A stretch of 63,785 bases of DNA from an uncultured Lachnospiraceae bacterium (GCA_946414885.1 CAMKQH010000025.1:1-63785), one strand, 5' to 3'. Shown: positions 46,323-55,424, counted from the stretch's first letter. Numbers and translations are program-made. The notes: a model not told the origin generated them from the letters alone.

Positions 46323-46388
46323 TCCGATTATTATATCGGACGGTTTTCTCTAAACATTTATAGGGCCGCCATATTTTTTTGGCGGCCC
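46323..46388 (-). promoter_or_regulatory. Hairpin and -10 element between pilO and the minor pilin genes
   Basis: Just after the pilO stop a perfect 9-bp stem GGGCCGCCA/TGGCGGCCC (46363-46371 with 46380-46388) can form. Downstream on the minus strand a second inverted repeat TCCGAT/ATCGGA (46323-46328 with 46335-46340) encloses TATAAT. No clear -35 box is present and the T-run after the first hairpin is poor. It may partly end transcription from the core genes and restart it for the minor pilins. Confidence 0.5.
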
Positions 46389-46398
46389 AAATAGTTTT

Positions 46399-47103
46399 TT
46401 ACTGCACTTGCTGCTGTTCTTCCATCTCTTTCAGTGCGTCCTCTATGTCCTTAAGAGGATACCAATCTCCAGGGTAGAAGATACCTGCCTTTCCGGAAGG
46501 AATCTCGGTAGGCGGGAACTCTTCATATGCTTTGCCGGAGTTCTCAAGATAAAACATCTTATAATTGATATTGCCTTTTAACGTACCAGTCATTTCATCA
46601 TAGGCAACATTTACTGCCGGCAACGTAGATCTGTCGGGGAAAGCCGCAATGTACCTCAACAACTCTTTAAACTGATCATATTCAGAATTAAAGGTAACAA
46701 CCAAAAGATCGTACTTACCCGCCGGAGGATTCTCACCGGTAAAACTCTGCGCATGATTTCTCATCTTAAAGTTAATTGCAGATACGTCAAAGTTTACGAT
46801 GTCCTGCGCCTGTTGAACCAAATAAATGCCCTTTTCCTGAGGAATCATGCTGGGATATTTCGCGATGACGTCCTTGATGCCTTGCTTAAAGCTTTCCGTC
46901 TCACGCTCTGTTTCTGCCTGTCTGGCTACCATGCCTTCTAATTGCGTTTTTGTTGCTTCATCCTGCACGTTGCTGGCCTCTATGGCAGCAGCCTGCTCAT
47001 TTAACTTCGTGAATCCAAAGAAATATGCAGCAGCCAAAATACCAATTGCAAGAACGATAAATAATAACTTCTTTTCAGAATCTGTTATGCTTATTTTTTT
47101 CAT
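46399..47103 (-). CDS. pilO: PilO-like type IV pilus alignment protein
   Basis: A 234-residue protein with a single membrane segment near the N terminus (about 12-31), a coiled-coil stretch (about 33-75) and a ferredoxin-like C-terminal domain. This is the PilO layout. In Gram-negatives PilO pairs with PilN and links the inner-membrane platform to the outer parts; in Gram-positives it sits between PilM/N and the filament base. It starts 22 bp after the pilM-pilN fusion gene with AAGGAG upstream of the ATG. Confidence 0.78.
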   Translation of the reverse strand: MKKISITDSEKKLLFIVLAIGILAAAYFFGFTKLNEQAAAIEASNVQDEATKTQLEGMVARQAETERETESFKQGIKDVIAKYPSMIPQEKGIYLVQQAQDIVNFDVSAINFKMRNHAQSFTGENPPAGKYDLLVVTFNSEYDQFKELLRYIAAFPDRSTLPAVNVAYDEMTGTLKGNINYKMFYLENSGKAYEEFPPTEIPSGKAGIFYPGDWYPLKDIEDALKEMEEQQQVQ

Positions 47104-47125
47104 GCCGTTATCTCCTTATCCCTCT

Positions 47126-48934
47126 TTATTGCGCAATGGTTTCCACGACAGGATCAATCAAGTCAAAGGAAAGGGTATAGTTCCAAACGCCATAAGGATC
47201 TTCGCCATAGCCGTATACCTTTTCTTCTGCAATTTCACCGTCTTCGCCAGTATCGCCTTCTGCAACTGTCGTTTCCGTTTCTATCGGATTGCCATTCTCG
47301 TCCAAGAGCTCAGTACCAGGCAGTACATAGATTCCAGCTTCAATGTCTAATCGCTTTTGCTCCTCATCAATCTCACGTGATATATTGGGAATGCTCAAAT
47401 TCGTCACGTAATCAAGTTCGCGCATATTTAAGAGCATTTGAGCGATTGTCATCTTCATGTCACTTTCCATCGTCAGCGCAACATGACCATCTTGAGCGGA
47501 CATGTTTCTAATTCTTACGTAAGTCGGGAAAATCCTTTCCAAATCATCAATTAATTGTGATAATTTCTCGTTTTGAGTGTTAGAAAGGTTATCAAACGAA
47601 GCATATTCATTATATCTGTTTCTATAAAATACATTTTCGTCATAAACTTTCTGAACAGGAGTAAGCTCTTCAATGCGCGCTTTTAACTCCTTCTGATGCT
47701 GCTCAGCCTTTGCTTTTCTAAGGTAGGCCGTCCCAACCAATGCAAGGCTTGCTAATACAGATACTACGAACACGCCAGATGCAATCTTTGTGGTATTTCT
47801 CTTGCTTGCCTTATCTGCCAATTCCTTCGGCGTAATGTTCATGGGTTCAATTACGGCGCCCATGATGGAAAGAAGCCCAAGACTCTCTCCTCCAACCAAT
47901 CCGCTTGCGGCAGTTCTCTTGTCCATCTTTACGAGGGACAGATAATCGCCTTTTTCAACCTCGATGTTGATCTTGGAGTCGAAGCTCTTGATCATGCCCT
48001 GAATGCGCATACCGTCACCAATCAAGTGAAGCGTGCCGCGAAGGGGCGTCTTGTACTGGTTCTGGTAGAACTCCAATGCAGATACCACGATCCTTACGTG
48101 ATAATCCATGGATTCCTTTACCGCCTCATACGCTTGCTGAAGGGCATATAATCTTTCTTCCGGATCTGCGATAACGCTGTCAGGGAATGCTTCCGCTTTA
48201 GGCTTGTCCCTGGTAACGTTATTTGCGCACAAGAATTCAAACGCCTGCTGATCCTCTTTCAATCCAAGCACCGGATGATCCATGGCTGCCACGATCGTGG
48301 AGTCATAGCCGTGAGGAGCCACGCGCTGGAATACAAGCTTATTGTCCTTTACGATGGAAACGATCGTGGAACGCTCCTCGAGCTGTACGATCACCGAGTC
48401 CTCGATAAAGTTCTTTGCAATGAACTGCATTGCACAGTTGCCCATGTACTCAAAGGTCTCAATTTCAAGACCACAGAGCTCTGCAAACTGCACATAGTTG
48501 GAAAGCAGGTTGTCAGGAACTGCAAGAAGCAAGAGCTTCATCTGCTGCTTCGGATCACCATCAAGCATACCCATCTTTGCATAGCTGATGGTATAGCTCG
48601 CAATGTCCATGGGGAAATTTTCTCTTGCCTGCTCCATGGCGAGGGTTTTCAACTGTCTGCCGCTTACCTTCGGGATCATGACTTCCCTGGAGACTACCTT
48701 TGCTGAGTTGATGGAGAAAATAACCTTTCTCTCAGAAATCTTACGCTTGGAAAGTTCCGCACGAAGCTGATTGGCAAGGCTCTCTCTCTCACGGATGTAA
48801 CCATCCTCCACGGAATTGTCCGGGGAACGGAAGGTAAATACGTCGAGTACCCTGGGATGTTTTGTCCCGTACTCCATCAGTGCCACCTTTGTCCACCAGA
48901 TACCAGTCTGGATACTTAATACTTTTTTCGCCAT
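47126..48934 (-). CDS. pilM: PilM-PilN fusion protein
   Basis: A 602-residue protein. Residues 1-340 form an actin-like PilM domain (LSIQTGIWWTKVALMEYG at the start, glycine loops GDGMRIQGM near 307). A linker with NITPKELADK (366-375) resembles the cytoplasmic PilN tail that binds PilM. A membrane segment lies at about 384-405, then a coiled coil and a PilN-like periplasmic-type domain to about 530, and an acidic extension at 540-575. PilM and PilN are separate proteins in most species. Here their fusion would fix the 1:1 contact. AAAGGAG precedes the ATG. It lies 103 bp after the prepilin peptidase gene. Confidence 0.85.
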   Translation of the reverse strand: MAKKVLSIQTGIWWTKVALMEYGTKHPRVLDVFTFRSPDNSVEDGYIRERESLANQLRAELSKRKISERKVIFSINSAKVVSREVMIPKVSGRQLKTLAMEQARENFPMDIASYTISYAKMGMLDGDPKQQMKLLLLAVPDNLLSNYVQFAELCGLEIETFEYMGNCAMQFIAKNFIEDSVIVQLEERSTIVSIVKDNKLVFQRVAPHGYDSTIVAAMDHPVLGLKEDQQAFEFLCANNVTRDKPKAEAFPDSVIADPEERLYALQQAYEAVKESMDYHVRIVVSALEFYQNQYKTPLRGTLHLIGDGMRIQGMIKSFDSKINIEVEKGDYLSLVKMDKRTAASGLVGGESLGLLSIMGAVIEPMNITPKELADKASKRNTTKIASGVFVVSVLASLALVGTAYLRKAKAEQHQKELKARIEELTPVQKVYDENVFYRNRYNEYASFDNLSNTQNEKLSQLIDDLERIFPTYVRIRNMSAQDGHVALTMESDMKMTIAQMLLNMRELDYVTNLSIPNISREIDEEQKRLDIEAGIYVLPGTELLDENGNPIETETTVAEGDTGEDGEIAEEKVYGYGEDPYGVWNYTLSFDLIDPVVETIAQ

Positions 48935-49037
48935 AGATGTATTCTCCTTTATGTTTTGTGCCTTCCTTTTCTCATTTCCTAAATGAGTAAGATCCCCACC
49001 CTCTTTAGGAGATCAGAAAAGAAAAAAACAATTTCCT

Positions 49038-49793
49038 TTATAATCCCATCAAACCCAAATACCAAGCAATCATTTGGTCTCCCCAAAGAGCACACAGGAA
49101 AGATCCAATGCAAAGATACGGTCCCATTGCCAAAACCCGTTCTGCCTTGGAAACCTTCATTCTGGTCATGTGACAAACAGATCCGATAATGCAGCCAAGC
49201 AAGAATGCCAGGATCACCTTCTGCCAACCAAGAATCAGGCCAACGACCGCCATCAGCTTTACGTCTCCTCCGCCAATGGCCGCACCCTTTGACAATGCAT
49301 AGAGCAAATACAAAATAAAACCGATAATTGCAAAACCAAGAACCCGATTTAAAATACTAGAAAAATCTAAAACGCACATAAGGATTCCAATCCCTCCCAC
49401 GAATACGTTGCAGGGCAATGGAATCTCTAAAGTGTTTTCGTCTACGGTGCTTATTACCAAAAAGGCAGACGTCATAAGGCAATAGAGAAGGCTTTCAACG
49501 CTTAAACCGTTCGCCATGATAACGATCACGTATAATATGCCATTCATCAGTTCCACAAAGGGAAACCTTTTATTTGCCTTCGCTCCGCAGGAGCGGCATC
49601 TGCCTTTTAGTAATAAGAATGATACTGCGGAGATTTTATCATACCACTTTGGCTCTGCCTTGCATGCCTTACAGAAGTACTGATTCTCACTTTGCAGTTT
49701 CTTCAAAAAGTAACTGATCAAAGAATTTGCAAGAATTCCAACCATCATTCCGATCAAACATGTAAGAATTATTTTCAGAGCCAAAGTAGTCAT
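49038..49793 (-). CDS. pilD: Prepilin leader peptidase/N-methyltransferase
   Basis: A 251-residue membrane aspartic protease that cuts prepilins after the leader glycine and methylates the new N terminus. The cytoplasmic zinc loop has C41-x2-C44 and C66-x2-C69. The two catalytic aspartates are D118 (TVDENTLEIP) and D177 in GGGDVKL. About seven membrane segments fit the family. It is encoded 33 bp after pilA, its main substrate, and GGAG lies ahead of the ATG. Confidence 0.93.
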   Translation of the reverse strand: MTTLALKIILTCLIGMMVGILANSLISYFLKKLQSENQYFCKACKAEPKWYDKISAVSFLLLKGRCRSCGAKANKRFPFVELMNGILYVIVIMANGLSVESLLYCLMTSAFLVISTVDENTLEIPLPCNVFVGGIGILMCVLDFSSILNRVLGFAIIGFILYLLYALSKGAAIGGGDVKLMAVVGLILGWQKVILAFLLGCIIGSVCHMTRMKVSKAERVLAMGPYLCIGSFLCALWGDQMIAWYLGLMGL

Positions 49794-49826
49794 GTTTTAT
49801 CTCCAAGAAGCAATTAGCTCAACAAA

Positions 49827-50300
49827 TTACTTGTTCTCGATGGGATCGAAGCTGTAAGAACCAGTACAAGTAGTCGTGGTAACAACAGTGCCATTTCCGC
49901 CATCAACCGTAATTACAACTTTCGTAATTGCCTTACCAGCCTTAGAAGCCATGTCAGAGAAGCTATAACCAGAAGCAGGGATATCAGTAAGTGCATTGAA
50001 GGTAGCAACCAACTTAGCGGTTCCAGCATCAGGAGTAACACTAGAGGTAGCAGCAACAGCAGTGCCATTAGCAATCGTAATGGTATAAACTGCGGTGGAA
50101 TTCAAGTTAGCAGCTTCGGTGGAATATGCAGATACAGCTGCGGTATTCCATGCGCTCAGAATCTGCTGATCCTTAGCCTTTCTGGAGTTCTCAAGGTAAG
50201 GAATAACCTGAGTACCAACTACGCCAACCAGGATTGCCATAATAGCAATAACGATAATCAGCTCAACCAGCGAGAAACCTTTGTTGTTTAACTTTTTCAT
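49827..50300 (-). CDS. pilA: Type IV major pilin
   Basis: A 157-residue prepilin with leader MKKLNNKG and mature start FSLVELIIVIAIMAILVGVV (Glu5 at E13). The globular part of about 115 residues is rich in Ala, Thr and Val and contains no cysteine pair of the usual Gram-negative kind. The ATG at 50300 is nine bases after GGAGG; the ATG at 50309 directly abuts the same site and is rejected. Its strong ribosome site (AAGGAGG) and place in the core operon make it the best major pilin candidate. Confidence 0.9.
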   Translation of the reverse strand: MKKLNNKGFSLVELIIVIAIMAILVGVVGTQVIPYLENSRKAKDQQILSAWNTAAVSAYSTEAANLNSTAVYTITIANGTAVAATSSVTPDAGTAKLVATFNALTDIPASGYSFSDMASKAGKAITKVVITVDGGNGTVVTTTTCTGSYSFDPIENK

Positions 50301-50381
50301 TTGAATCATCCTCCTTGGAAATTGAATTGTTTATTATCATCAAACCCGTTCATGGCCCGGGTCGATAACCGTATTATAAAA

Positions 50382-50861
50382 TTATAGCTTGGCTGTAATT
50401 TCACCAGGTTGTGTCTTCTCATCAGATCCTTCGTATGCATGAACTTCAACCGTATCAGTATCCAAGTCAAAAACTACAACAATCTTATCAATACTGTTAA
50501 ACGTCTTTGACGAAAACCTCTCCGTTGCTTCAGATACATACGGAATACTTACTAAAAACTTTGTCTCGTCAGCAATTTCCTGTGCCGTGCTAACGTCACA
50601 ACTATATACGTCAACTCCGCCAGATCCTGCTGTTATTGTAATGCTCATGGTCCCACTCGTTGGTGCAGCCTCTATTTTCTCAGAATAAGCCGCTACGCTT
50701 GCCGTCTGGATGGCGCTTAATATTTGAATGTCTTTTGACCGTCTCGCATTATTTAGATATGGTATAACTTGCATACCAACCATACCAACCAAAACCGCCA
50801 TAATGGCAATGACTACAATAAGCTCCACCAATGAAAATCCTTTGTTGTTCGACGTCTGCAT
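50382..50861 (-). CDS. Second type IV pilin, PilA-like
   Basis: A 159-residue prepilin with leader MQTSNNKG and mature start FSLVELIVVIAIMAVLVG (Glu5 at E13). Over the first 50 residues it closely follows pilA (VIPYLNNARRSKD against VIPYLENSRKAKD), then the two differ. This suggests duplication with divergence of the exposed head. The ATG at 50861 is preferred to a TTG that overlaps pilC. It lies 28 bp after pilC and 81 bp before pilA. A small GC-rich hairpin (ACCCG/CGGGT) in the gap may change the ratio of the two pilins. Confidence 0.88.
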   Translation of the reverse strand: MQTSNNKGFSLVELIVVIAIMAVLVGMVGMQVIPYLNNARRSKDIQILSAIQTASVAAYSEKIEAAPTSGTMSITITAGSGGVDVYSCDVSTAQEIADETKFLVSIPYVSEATERFSSKTFNSIDKIVVVFDLDTDTVEVHAYEGSDEKTQPGEITAKL

Positions 50862-50889
50862 AGGAACCACGCACCTTTCTTGAATTGAA

Positions 50890-52098
50890 TTATCCAAGGG
50901 CGCTGTACAGACTGAACATCGGCATAAGCACTGCCAAGATGATGGGGACCACGGTTCCAGCCATAACGATGATAATCAAAGGTTCCATCGCTGCCACCAA
51001 AGCTTCGGTTGCGATCTCCACCTCTTCATCGTAATAATCCGCAATCTTGGAAAGCATTTCCTCCAAGCTACCGGTTTCCTCACCGATCTTAACCATCTGA
51101 GGAACCATGATGGGAAATACCTCCGCCTCCATCAGAGGAACGGATAGCGGGAAGCCCTGCGTTACGTCCTCTTCTGCCTTAAACATTGCCCTTCTTACTA
51201 CTTCATTTGTCATAATTTTTCCAGTAATGTGAATGGCTTCCACCAATGCCATACCGGAAGAAATTAAAGTACTCAACGTACGGGTAAGTCTCGCCGCTGC
51301 CGACTTAACGGTAAGATTACCAAACAGCGGAGCATGCAACATCAGCTTGCCAAAGAGCATTGCTCCTCTTTCCGTTTTTTTAAACGCCTTTAAGAAAATA
51401 ATAACTGACGCGATAATAATCAGTCCAATCCACCAATAGTGGATAATAAAATCACTGACCGCCATAACCGCCTTTGTGATGCCAGGGAGCTCAGCTCCGA
51501 TGTCATCAAAGGTCGAGGTGAACTGCGGTACGATGACGGTCATCATCAAGATAACAACGCCGACGATAACGCAGATCAAGATAATCGGGTAAACCATGGA
51601 CTTTGCTACCAAAGCCTTTAAGTGAGCGTCTTTTTCAAAGTGAGTGGAAAGTCTTGCGAAGGAAGTTTCCAAGGAACCGGAAGCTTCACCTGCGTTTGCC
51701 ATCTGAACCATCATTTCGGGGAAGAACTTCGGATGCTTACCAAATGCACTCGAAAGCGTTTCACCCTTTTGCACGTCATCGTGCACTTCTTCGATCACGG
51801 CCTTAAATCTCTTATTCTCCGTCTGCTCCGCCAACATTCCGAGTGCTTCGATGATCGTAACGCCGGCTGCCAAGATGGATTTGAACATGTTGCAGAAAAC
51901 GGCAAGCTCTTTAGGTTTTACGGGTGCGCCAATCTGAATGTCGATTTCCTTATCGAGAGCACCCGCCATGCCGATGGATACCAGCGTACTTCCGTCGGTC
52001 TTTAGGGTTTGTCTCGCGGTCATCTCATCGTTGGCATCAATCGTACCTCTTTTATGTTTGCCAGTGGGGTCGATGATCTCATACTTGTAAGTAGCCAT
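50890..52098 (-). CDS. pilC: Type IV pilus platform protein PilC (GspF family)
   Basis: A 402-residue inner-membrane protein on which the PilB and PilT motors act. It has two GspF domains (about 65-190 and 265-390) with the conserved pattern FCNMFKSILAAGVTIIEAL, and three membrane segments (about 165-190, 215-235 and 370-395). The N-terminal MATYKYEIIDPTGKHKRGTI is typical. GAAAGGATG precedes the ATG. It lies 141 bp after pilT, with two hairpins in the gap. Confidence 0.94.
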   Translation of the reverse strand: MATYKYEIIDPTGKHKRGTIDANDEMTARQTLKTDGSTLVSIGMAGALDKEIDIQIGAPVKPKELAVFCNMFKSILAAGVTIIEALGMLAEQTENKRFKAVIEEVHDDVQKGETLSSAFGKHPKFFPEMMVQMANAGEASGSLETSFARLSTHFEKDAHLKALVAKSMVYPIILICVIVGVVILMMTVIVPQFTSTFDDIGAELPGITKAVMAVSDFIIHYWWIGLIIIASVIIFLKAFKKTERGAMLFGKLMLHAPLFGNLTVKSAAARLTRTLSTLISSGMALVEAIHITGKIMTNEVVRRAMFKAEEDVTQGFPLSVPLMEAEVFPIMVPQMVKIGEETGSLEEMLSKIADYYDEEVEIATEALVAAMEPLIIIVMAGTVVPIILAVLMPMFSLYSALG

Positions 52099-52186
52099 TC
52101 CAGTTCATCCTTTCAAGCTGTTACCCCTTCAAAATCTATATCGGTTCATCCAGGGAAGTATTTTAGGGATTATTTACAATTTCTTA

Positions 52187-52228
52187 ACAAAAATTCCAAA
52201 TTTTTGTAACCATTTGTCCAAACAAATG
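52187..52228 (-). terminator. Two hairpins between pilT and pilC
   Basis: CATTTGT/ACAAATG (52211-52217 with 52222-52228) and ACAAAAATT/AATTTTTGT (about 52187-52195 with 52199-52207) lie just after the pilT stop. On the minus strand the second is AT-rich and not followed by a clean T-run. They may cause partial termination or protect the pilT-side mRNA end. Confidence 0.4.
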
Positions 52229-52239
52229 AGTAAATCGAT

Positions 52240-53301
52240 TTAGTAAACCTTTTCCTGCATTACAAGAGGATCCTGAGCGAATTCGATACAAGTTGCGCCG
52301 TCGATCTTGTGCTTCAGATACAGTTCGAACAAAGCATCATCCATGGTCTGCATTCCCATCTTCTTACTGGTCTGGATCATACCGTCGATCTGGTGAGACT
52401 TTGCTTCACGAATCAGGTTTCTGATAGCTGCGGTCGCATGCATGACTTCGAATGCTGCCACGCGACCCTTGCCGTCTGCGGTAGGACACAACTGCTGAGA
52501 GATAACGCACTCAAGCACGGATGCAAGCTGCACTCTGATCTGGTCCTGCTGGTGAGGAGGGAATACGTCGATGACACGGTCGATGGTGGGTGCAGCACCG
52601 ATGGTATGCAGCGTGGAGAATACTAAGTGTCCGGTCTCGGCTGCGGTGATTGCAGTGGAGATGGTATCCAGGTCTCTCATTTCTCCTACGAGGATAACGT
52701 CGGGGTCTTCACGGAGTGCTGCTCTCAGACCGTTTGCGTAGCTCTGCGTGTCAAGGCCGATCTCTCTCTGGTTAACGATTGCCTTATTATGGTTGTGGAG
52801 GTACTCGATAGGGTCCTCCAGTGTGATGATGTGCGAGTTGTAATTCTTGTTGATAACGTCGATCAGGGAAGCCAGCGTCGTGGACTTACCGGAACCGGTG
52901 GGTCCGGTCACGAGAACCAATCCTCTCTTTCTCTTGGTCAACTCTACTACGGAAATGGGAATACCCAAGGTCTGGGGTGCAGGGATTTCCGTACCTACCA
53001 GACGGAGAACGGCACCGTAGGAACCTCTCTGCTTAAACGCGTTAACACGGAAACGTCCGATATCGGGAACTGCATAAGCGAAGTCTACCTCACCGTACTT
53101 ATCAAAAATCTCTTTCTGGCGAGGCTTGAACATGGATTCCACCAGTTCCTTTACGTCAGCGGGCATCAGGCGGTCAGCCACTGCGATCTCCTGCAGGATG
53201 CCGCGGATACGAACCTTAGGTCTAACGCCTACGGTCAAATGCAGGTCAGATGCTCCGAATTGTTTTGCCACCATTAAGAAACTGGAAATTGATGCATTCA
53301 T
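52240..53301 (-). CDS. pilT: Twitching motility ATPase PilT
   Basis: A 353-residue hexameric ATPase that powers pilus retraction. The Walker A motif is GPTGSGKST at 133-141, Walker B lies around DVILVGEMRD (201-210), and the PilT-specific AIRNLIREAKSHQ occurs at 292-304, which separates it from PilB. The Asp/His boxes are also present. Its presence means that the pili can probably retract, so twitching or DNA uptake is possible. It starts 36 bp after pilB with GGGGAAG upstream. Confidence 0.96.
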   Translation of the reverse strand: MNASISSFLMVAKQFGASDLHLTVGVRPKVRIRGILQEIAVADRLMPADVKELVESMFKPRQKEIFDKYGEVDFAYAVPDIGRFRVNAFKQRGSYGAVLRLVGTEIPAPQTLGIPISVVELTKRKRGLVLVTGPTGSGKSTTLASLIDVINKNYNSHIITLEDPIEYLHNHNKAIVNQREIGLDTQSYANGLRAALREDPDVILVGEMRDLDTISTAITAAETGHLVFSTLHTIGAAPTIDRVIDVFPPHQQDQIRVQLASVLECVISQQLCPTADGKGRVAAFEVMHATAAIRNLIREAKSHQIDGMIQTSKKMGMQTMDDALFELYLKHKIDGATCIEFAQDPLVMQEKVY

Positions 53302-53337
53302 AAGTTTCTTCCCCTCATAATTTATTATTGTAATGCG

Positions 53338-55065
53338 TTACTCCTCATAAGTTACACGCTTCACTTCTTCTACGGAAGTAATGCCCTGCAGTGCATAGCT
53401 AATGGCCTGCATTCTCAGGGTCTTCATGCCCTCTTCCAACGCGGTCTTCTCAATTTCTTCCGGAAGTCCGCCGCGGCTGATAACGCTCTTAAGCTTTGCA
53501 GACAGTGGCATGATCTCGTAAATACCAATTCGTCCGTGATAACCGGATCCGCCGCACTCCAGGCAGTTGTGATTGTCGCCTGGATGCTTGATCATTACCG
53601 GGCCCTGCGTCGGAGGAATCTGTAAAAGCTGTCTCTCGTATTCGTCAGCCTCCACGTCTACGCAACAGGACTTGCAAAGTCTTCTTACCAGACGCTGCGC
53701 GATAACGCCGATAACGGAATCGGCGATCAGGTAATCTTCAACGCCCATGTCCGCAAGACGGGTGATCGTACTTGCCGCAGAGTTCGTATGCAAGGTACTT
53801 ACAACCAAGTGACCGGTAATAGCGGCCTTAACTGCGATTCCCGCGGTCTCCTGGTCACGGATCTCACCGATCATGATGATGTCAGGGTCCTGACGCAAGA
53901 TGGAACGCAGGGCACTTGCGAACGTAAGTCCCGCCTTCTCATTCGTCTGAACCTGATTGATGCCGAAGATGTTTGCCTCGACAGGGTCCTCAACGGTGAT
54001 GATGTTTACGCCGATGGTATTCAGCTCGCTCAGTGCCGTGTACAGCGTTGTTGACTTACCGGAACCGGTAGGTCCCGTAACCAACATGATGCCGTTCGGG
54101 CGGCTGATGATCTTTTCAAACTTTGTAAGCTCCTCAGGCGGGAAGCCGAGGTCCTTCTTGTCTCTCGACAATGCTTTCTTCTGAGTCAAACGCATAACCA
54201 CTTTCTCGCCGTATACGGTGGGAAGCATGGATACACGGATATCGTACTCGTTTCTGTCAACGATCGCGGTAGCACGACCGTCCTGAGGTTTTCTCTTCTC
54301 TGCGATGTCCATTCCGGAAATGATCTTGATGCGGGCGATCATTGCGGAATGAATGTCCATCTTATGTTCCATCTCCTGCTGAAGCACGCCGTCGACGCGG
54401 TACCTGATTCGAAGGACGTCTTCAAAAGGTTCGATGTGAATATCGGAGGTTCTCTTACGAACCGCCTGCTCAATGATCTGCGTTACCAGCTTAACGATAG
54501 GTGCCTGCTGCAACGCTTCGTTTTCTTCTTCGTTTGTCGACTGTCCTCTTCCGGATTCCGCACGTTCCTTGGAGAACTGTTCTGCCATTCTCTTTGCCTC
54601 GGCGCTGCCGTAGTACCGGCCGATGGCATTTGAGATGTCAGCTGCGGTAGCGATGTAGATCTCTGCCTGATGACCGGTTACCAGGAAAAAGTCATCCAAA
54701 GCTCTCAGGTCCAGGGGATCGCACATTGCAAGCTTCAAAAGGTTCGGGTTGTTCGAGCTAAAGCCGAAAGGCATAATGTTGTTCTTGCGGAGGAAGCTCT
54801 CGTCCGTCATCGCGATGATCTGATCTTCCACCTTAAACTCTCGAAGGTTAACCCTCGGATATCCCAACTGGTTCTGCAAAGCATCCAGCATCTGATCCTC
54901 GGTGATGGCGCCCATGTCGATCAGTACGGTACCAAGCTTCTGGCCAGTTTTCTTTTTCTGCTCAGCCAGACCATTTTCCAGTTGTTCCTGCGTGATGGCA
55001 CCAGCGTCTACCAGCAACTCACCAAGTCTTTTTTTTCGGGAATAAGTGACCCAACGCTCCATCAT
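53338..55065 (-). CDS. pilB: Pilus assembly ATPase PilB
   Basis: A 575-residue hexameric ATPase that drives pilus extension. The N-terminal region (about 10-150) has MshEN-like sequence (LGELLVDAGAITQEQLENGL and a similar copy, LGTVLIDMGAITEDQML, at 44-60); some MshEN domains bind cyclic-di-GMP. Walker A is GPTGSGKST at 331-339 and Walker B lies in DIIMIGEIRD (395-404). The zinc site is C464-x2-C467 with C501-x2-C504. It is the first gene of the pilus locus, behind a near-consensus promoter. Two adjacent ATG codons are possible starts, with GGAGG about ten bases upstream. Confidence 0.96.
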   Translation of the reverse strand: MMERWVTYSRKKRLGELLVDAGAITQEQLENGLAEQKKKTGQKLGTVLIDMGAITEDQMLDALQNQLGYPRVNLREFKVEDQIIAMTDESFLRKNNIMPFGFSSNNPNLLKLAMCDPLDLRALDDFFLVTGHQAEIYIATAADISNAIGRYYGSAEAKRMAEQFSKERAESGRGQSTNEEENEALQQAPIVKLVTQIIEQAVRKRTSDIHIEPFEDVLRIRYRVDGVLQQEMEHKMDIHSAMIARIKIISGMDIAEKRKPQDGRATAIVDRNEYDIRVSMLPTVYGEKVVMRLTQKKALSRDKKDLGFPPEELTKFEKIISRPNGIMLVTGPTGSGKSTTLYTALSELNTIGVNIITVEDPVEANIFGINQVQTNEKAGLTFASALRSILRQDPDIIMIGEIRDQETAGIAVKAAITGHLVVSTLHTNSAASTITRLADMGVEDYLIADSVIGVIAQRLVRRLCKSCCVDVEADEYERQLLQIPPTQGPVMIKHPGDNHNCLECGGSGYHGRIGIYEIMPLSAKLKSVISRGGLPEEIEKTALEEGMKTLRMQAISYALQGITSVEEVKRVTYEE

Positions 55066-55151
55066 GGTGGCGGTTCCTCCAATACTTCCAGTCCGGTTTT
55101 TTCACGTCATGGCAACCGCAACTAGAGTATTATACTACATACTTTAGTTTG

Positions 55152-55180
55152 ATTGTAGACCTATCATGCGCGGCTGTCAA
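55152..55180 (-). promoter_or_regulatory. Promoter of the type IV pilus locus
   Basis: TTGACA (55175-55180) and TACAAT (55152-55157) on the minus strand are 17 bp apart. A TATAAT-like sequence lies further downstream but lacks a -35 box. The leader is about 80 nt and contains GCGGTT and AACCGC, the latter between the ribosome site and the pilB start. Confidence 0.78.
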
Positions 55181-55387
55181 TAATTGTTAGTAAAATATCA
55201 CAGAATTGTTACTATTTTGTAAATTTTCATGTGTAGAAAAAATCTTGAATCTTCATTTTCTTAGCATTTAGAAAATCTTAAGGTTATTTTACATCATTTT
55301 TCGTTTTTTGAAAAGTCTTTTTTGCACTTTTAACCAAATTTCTGTGGATTAAATCGATTTTTTATCAGAATTGCACAATCAACAAAA
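55181..55387. other. AT-rich spacer between tRNA-Leu and the pilus promoter
   Basis: About 200 bp of AT-rich DNA with many T-runs on the plus strand and no gene, tRNA or clear hairpin. It could hold upstream regulator sites, but none was recognised. Confidence 0.6.
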
Positions 55388-55424
55388 GAAAAAAGCTCCC
55401 CCAGACCTGCTGAGACAGCTTTTT
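55388..55424 (-). terminator. Intrinsic terminator after tRNA-Leu
   Basis: AAAAAGCT and AGCTTTTTT enclose an inner stem CTCA/TGGG on the minus strand, ending in a T-run, about 45 bp after the tRNA. Confidence 0.75.

Noticed and set aside
55066..55180. Cyclic-di-GMP riboswitch in the pilB leader
   Set aside because: The leader is too short and shows none of the conserved GEMM-type blocks.
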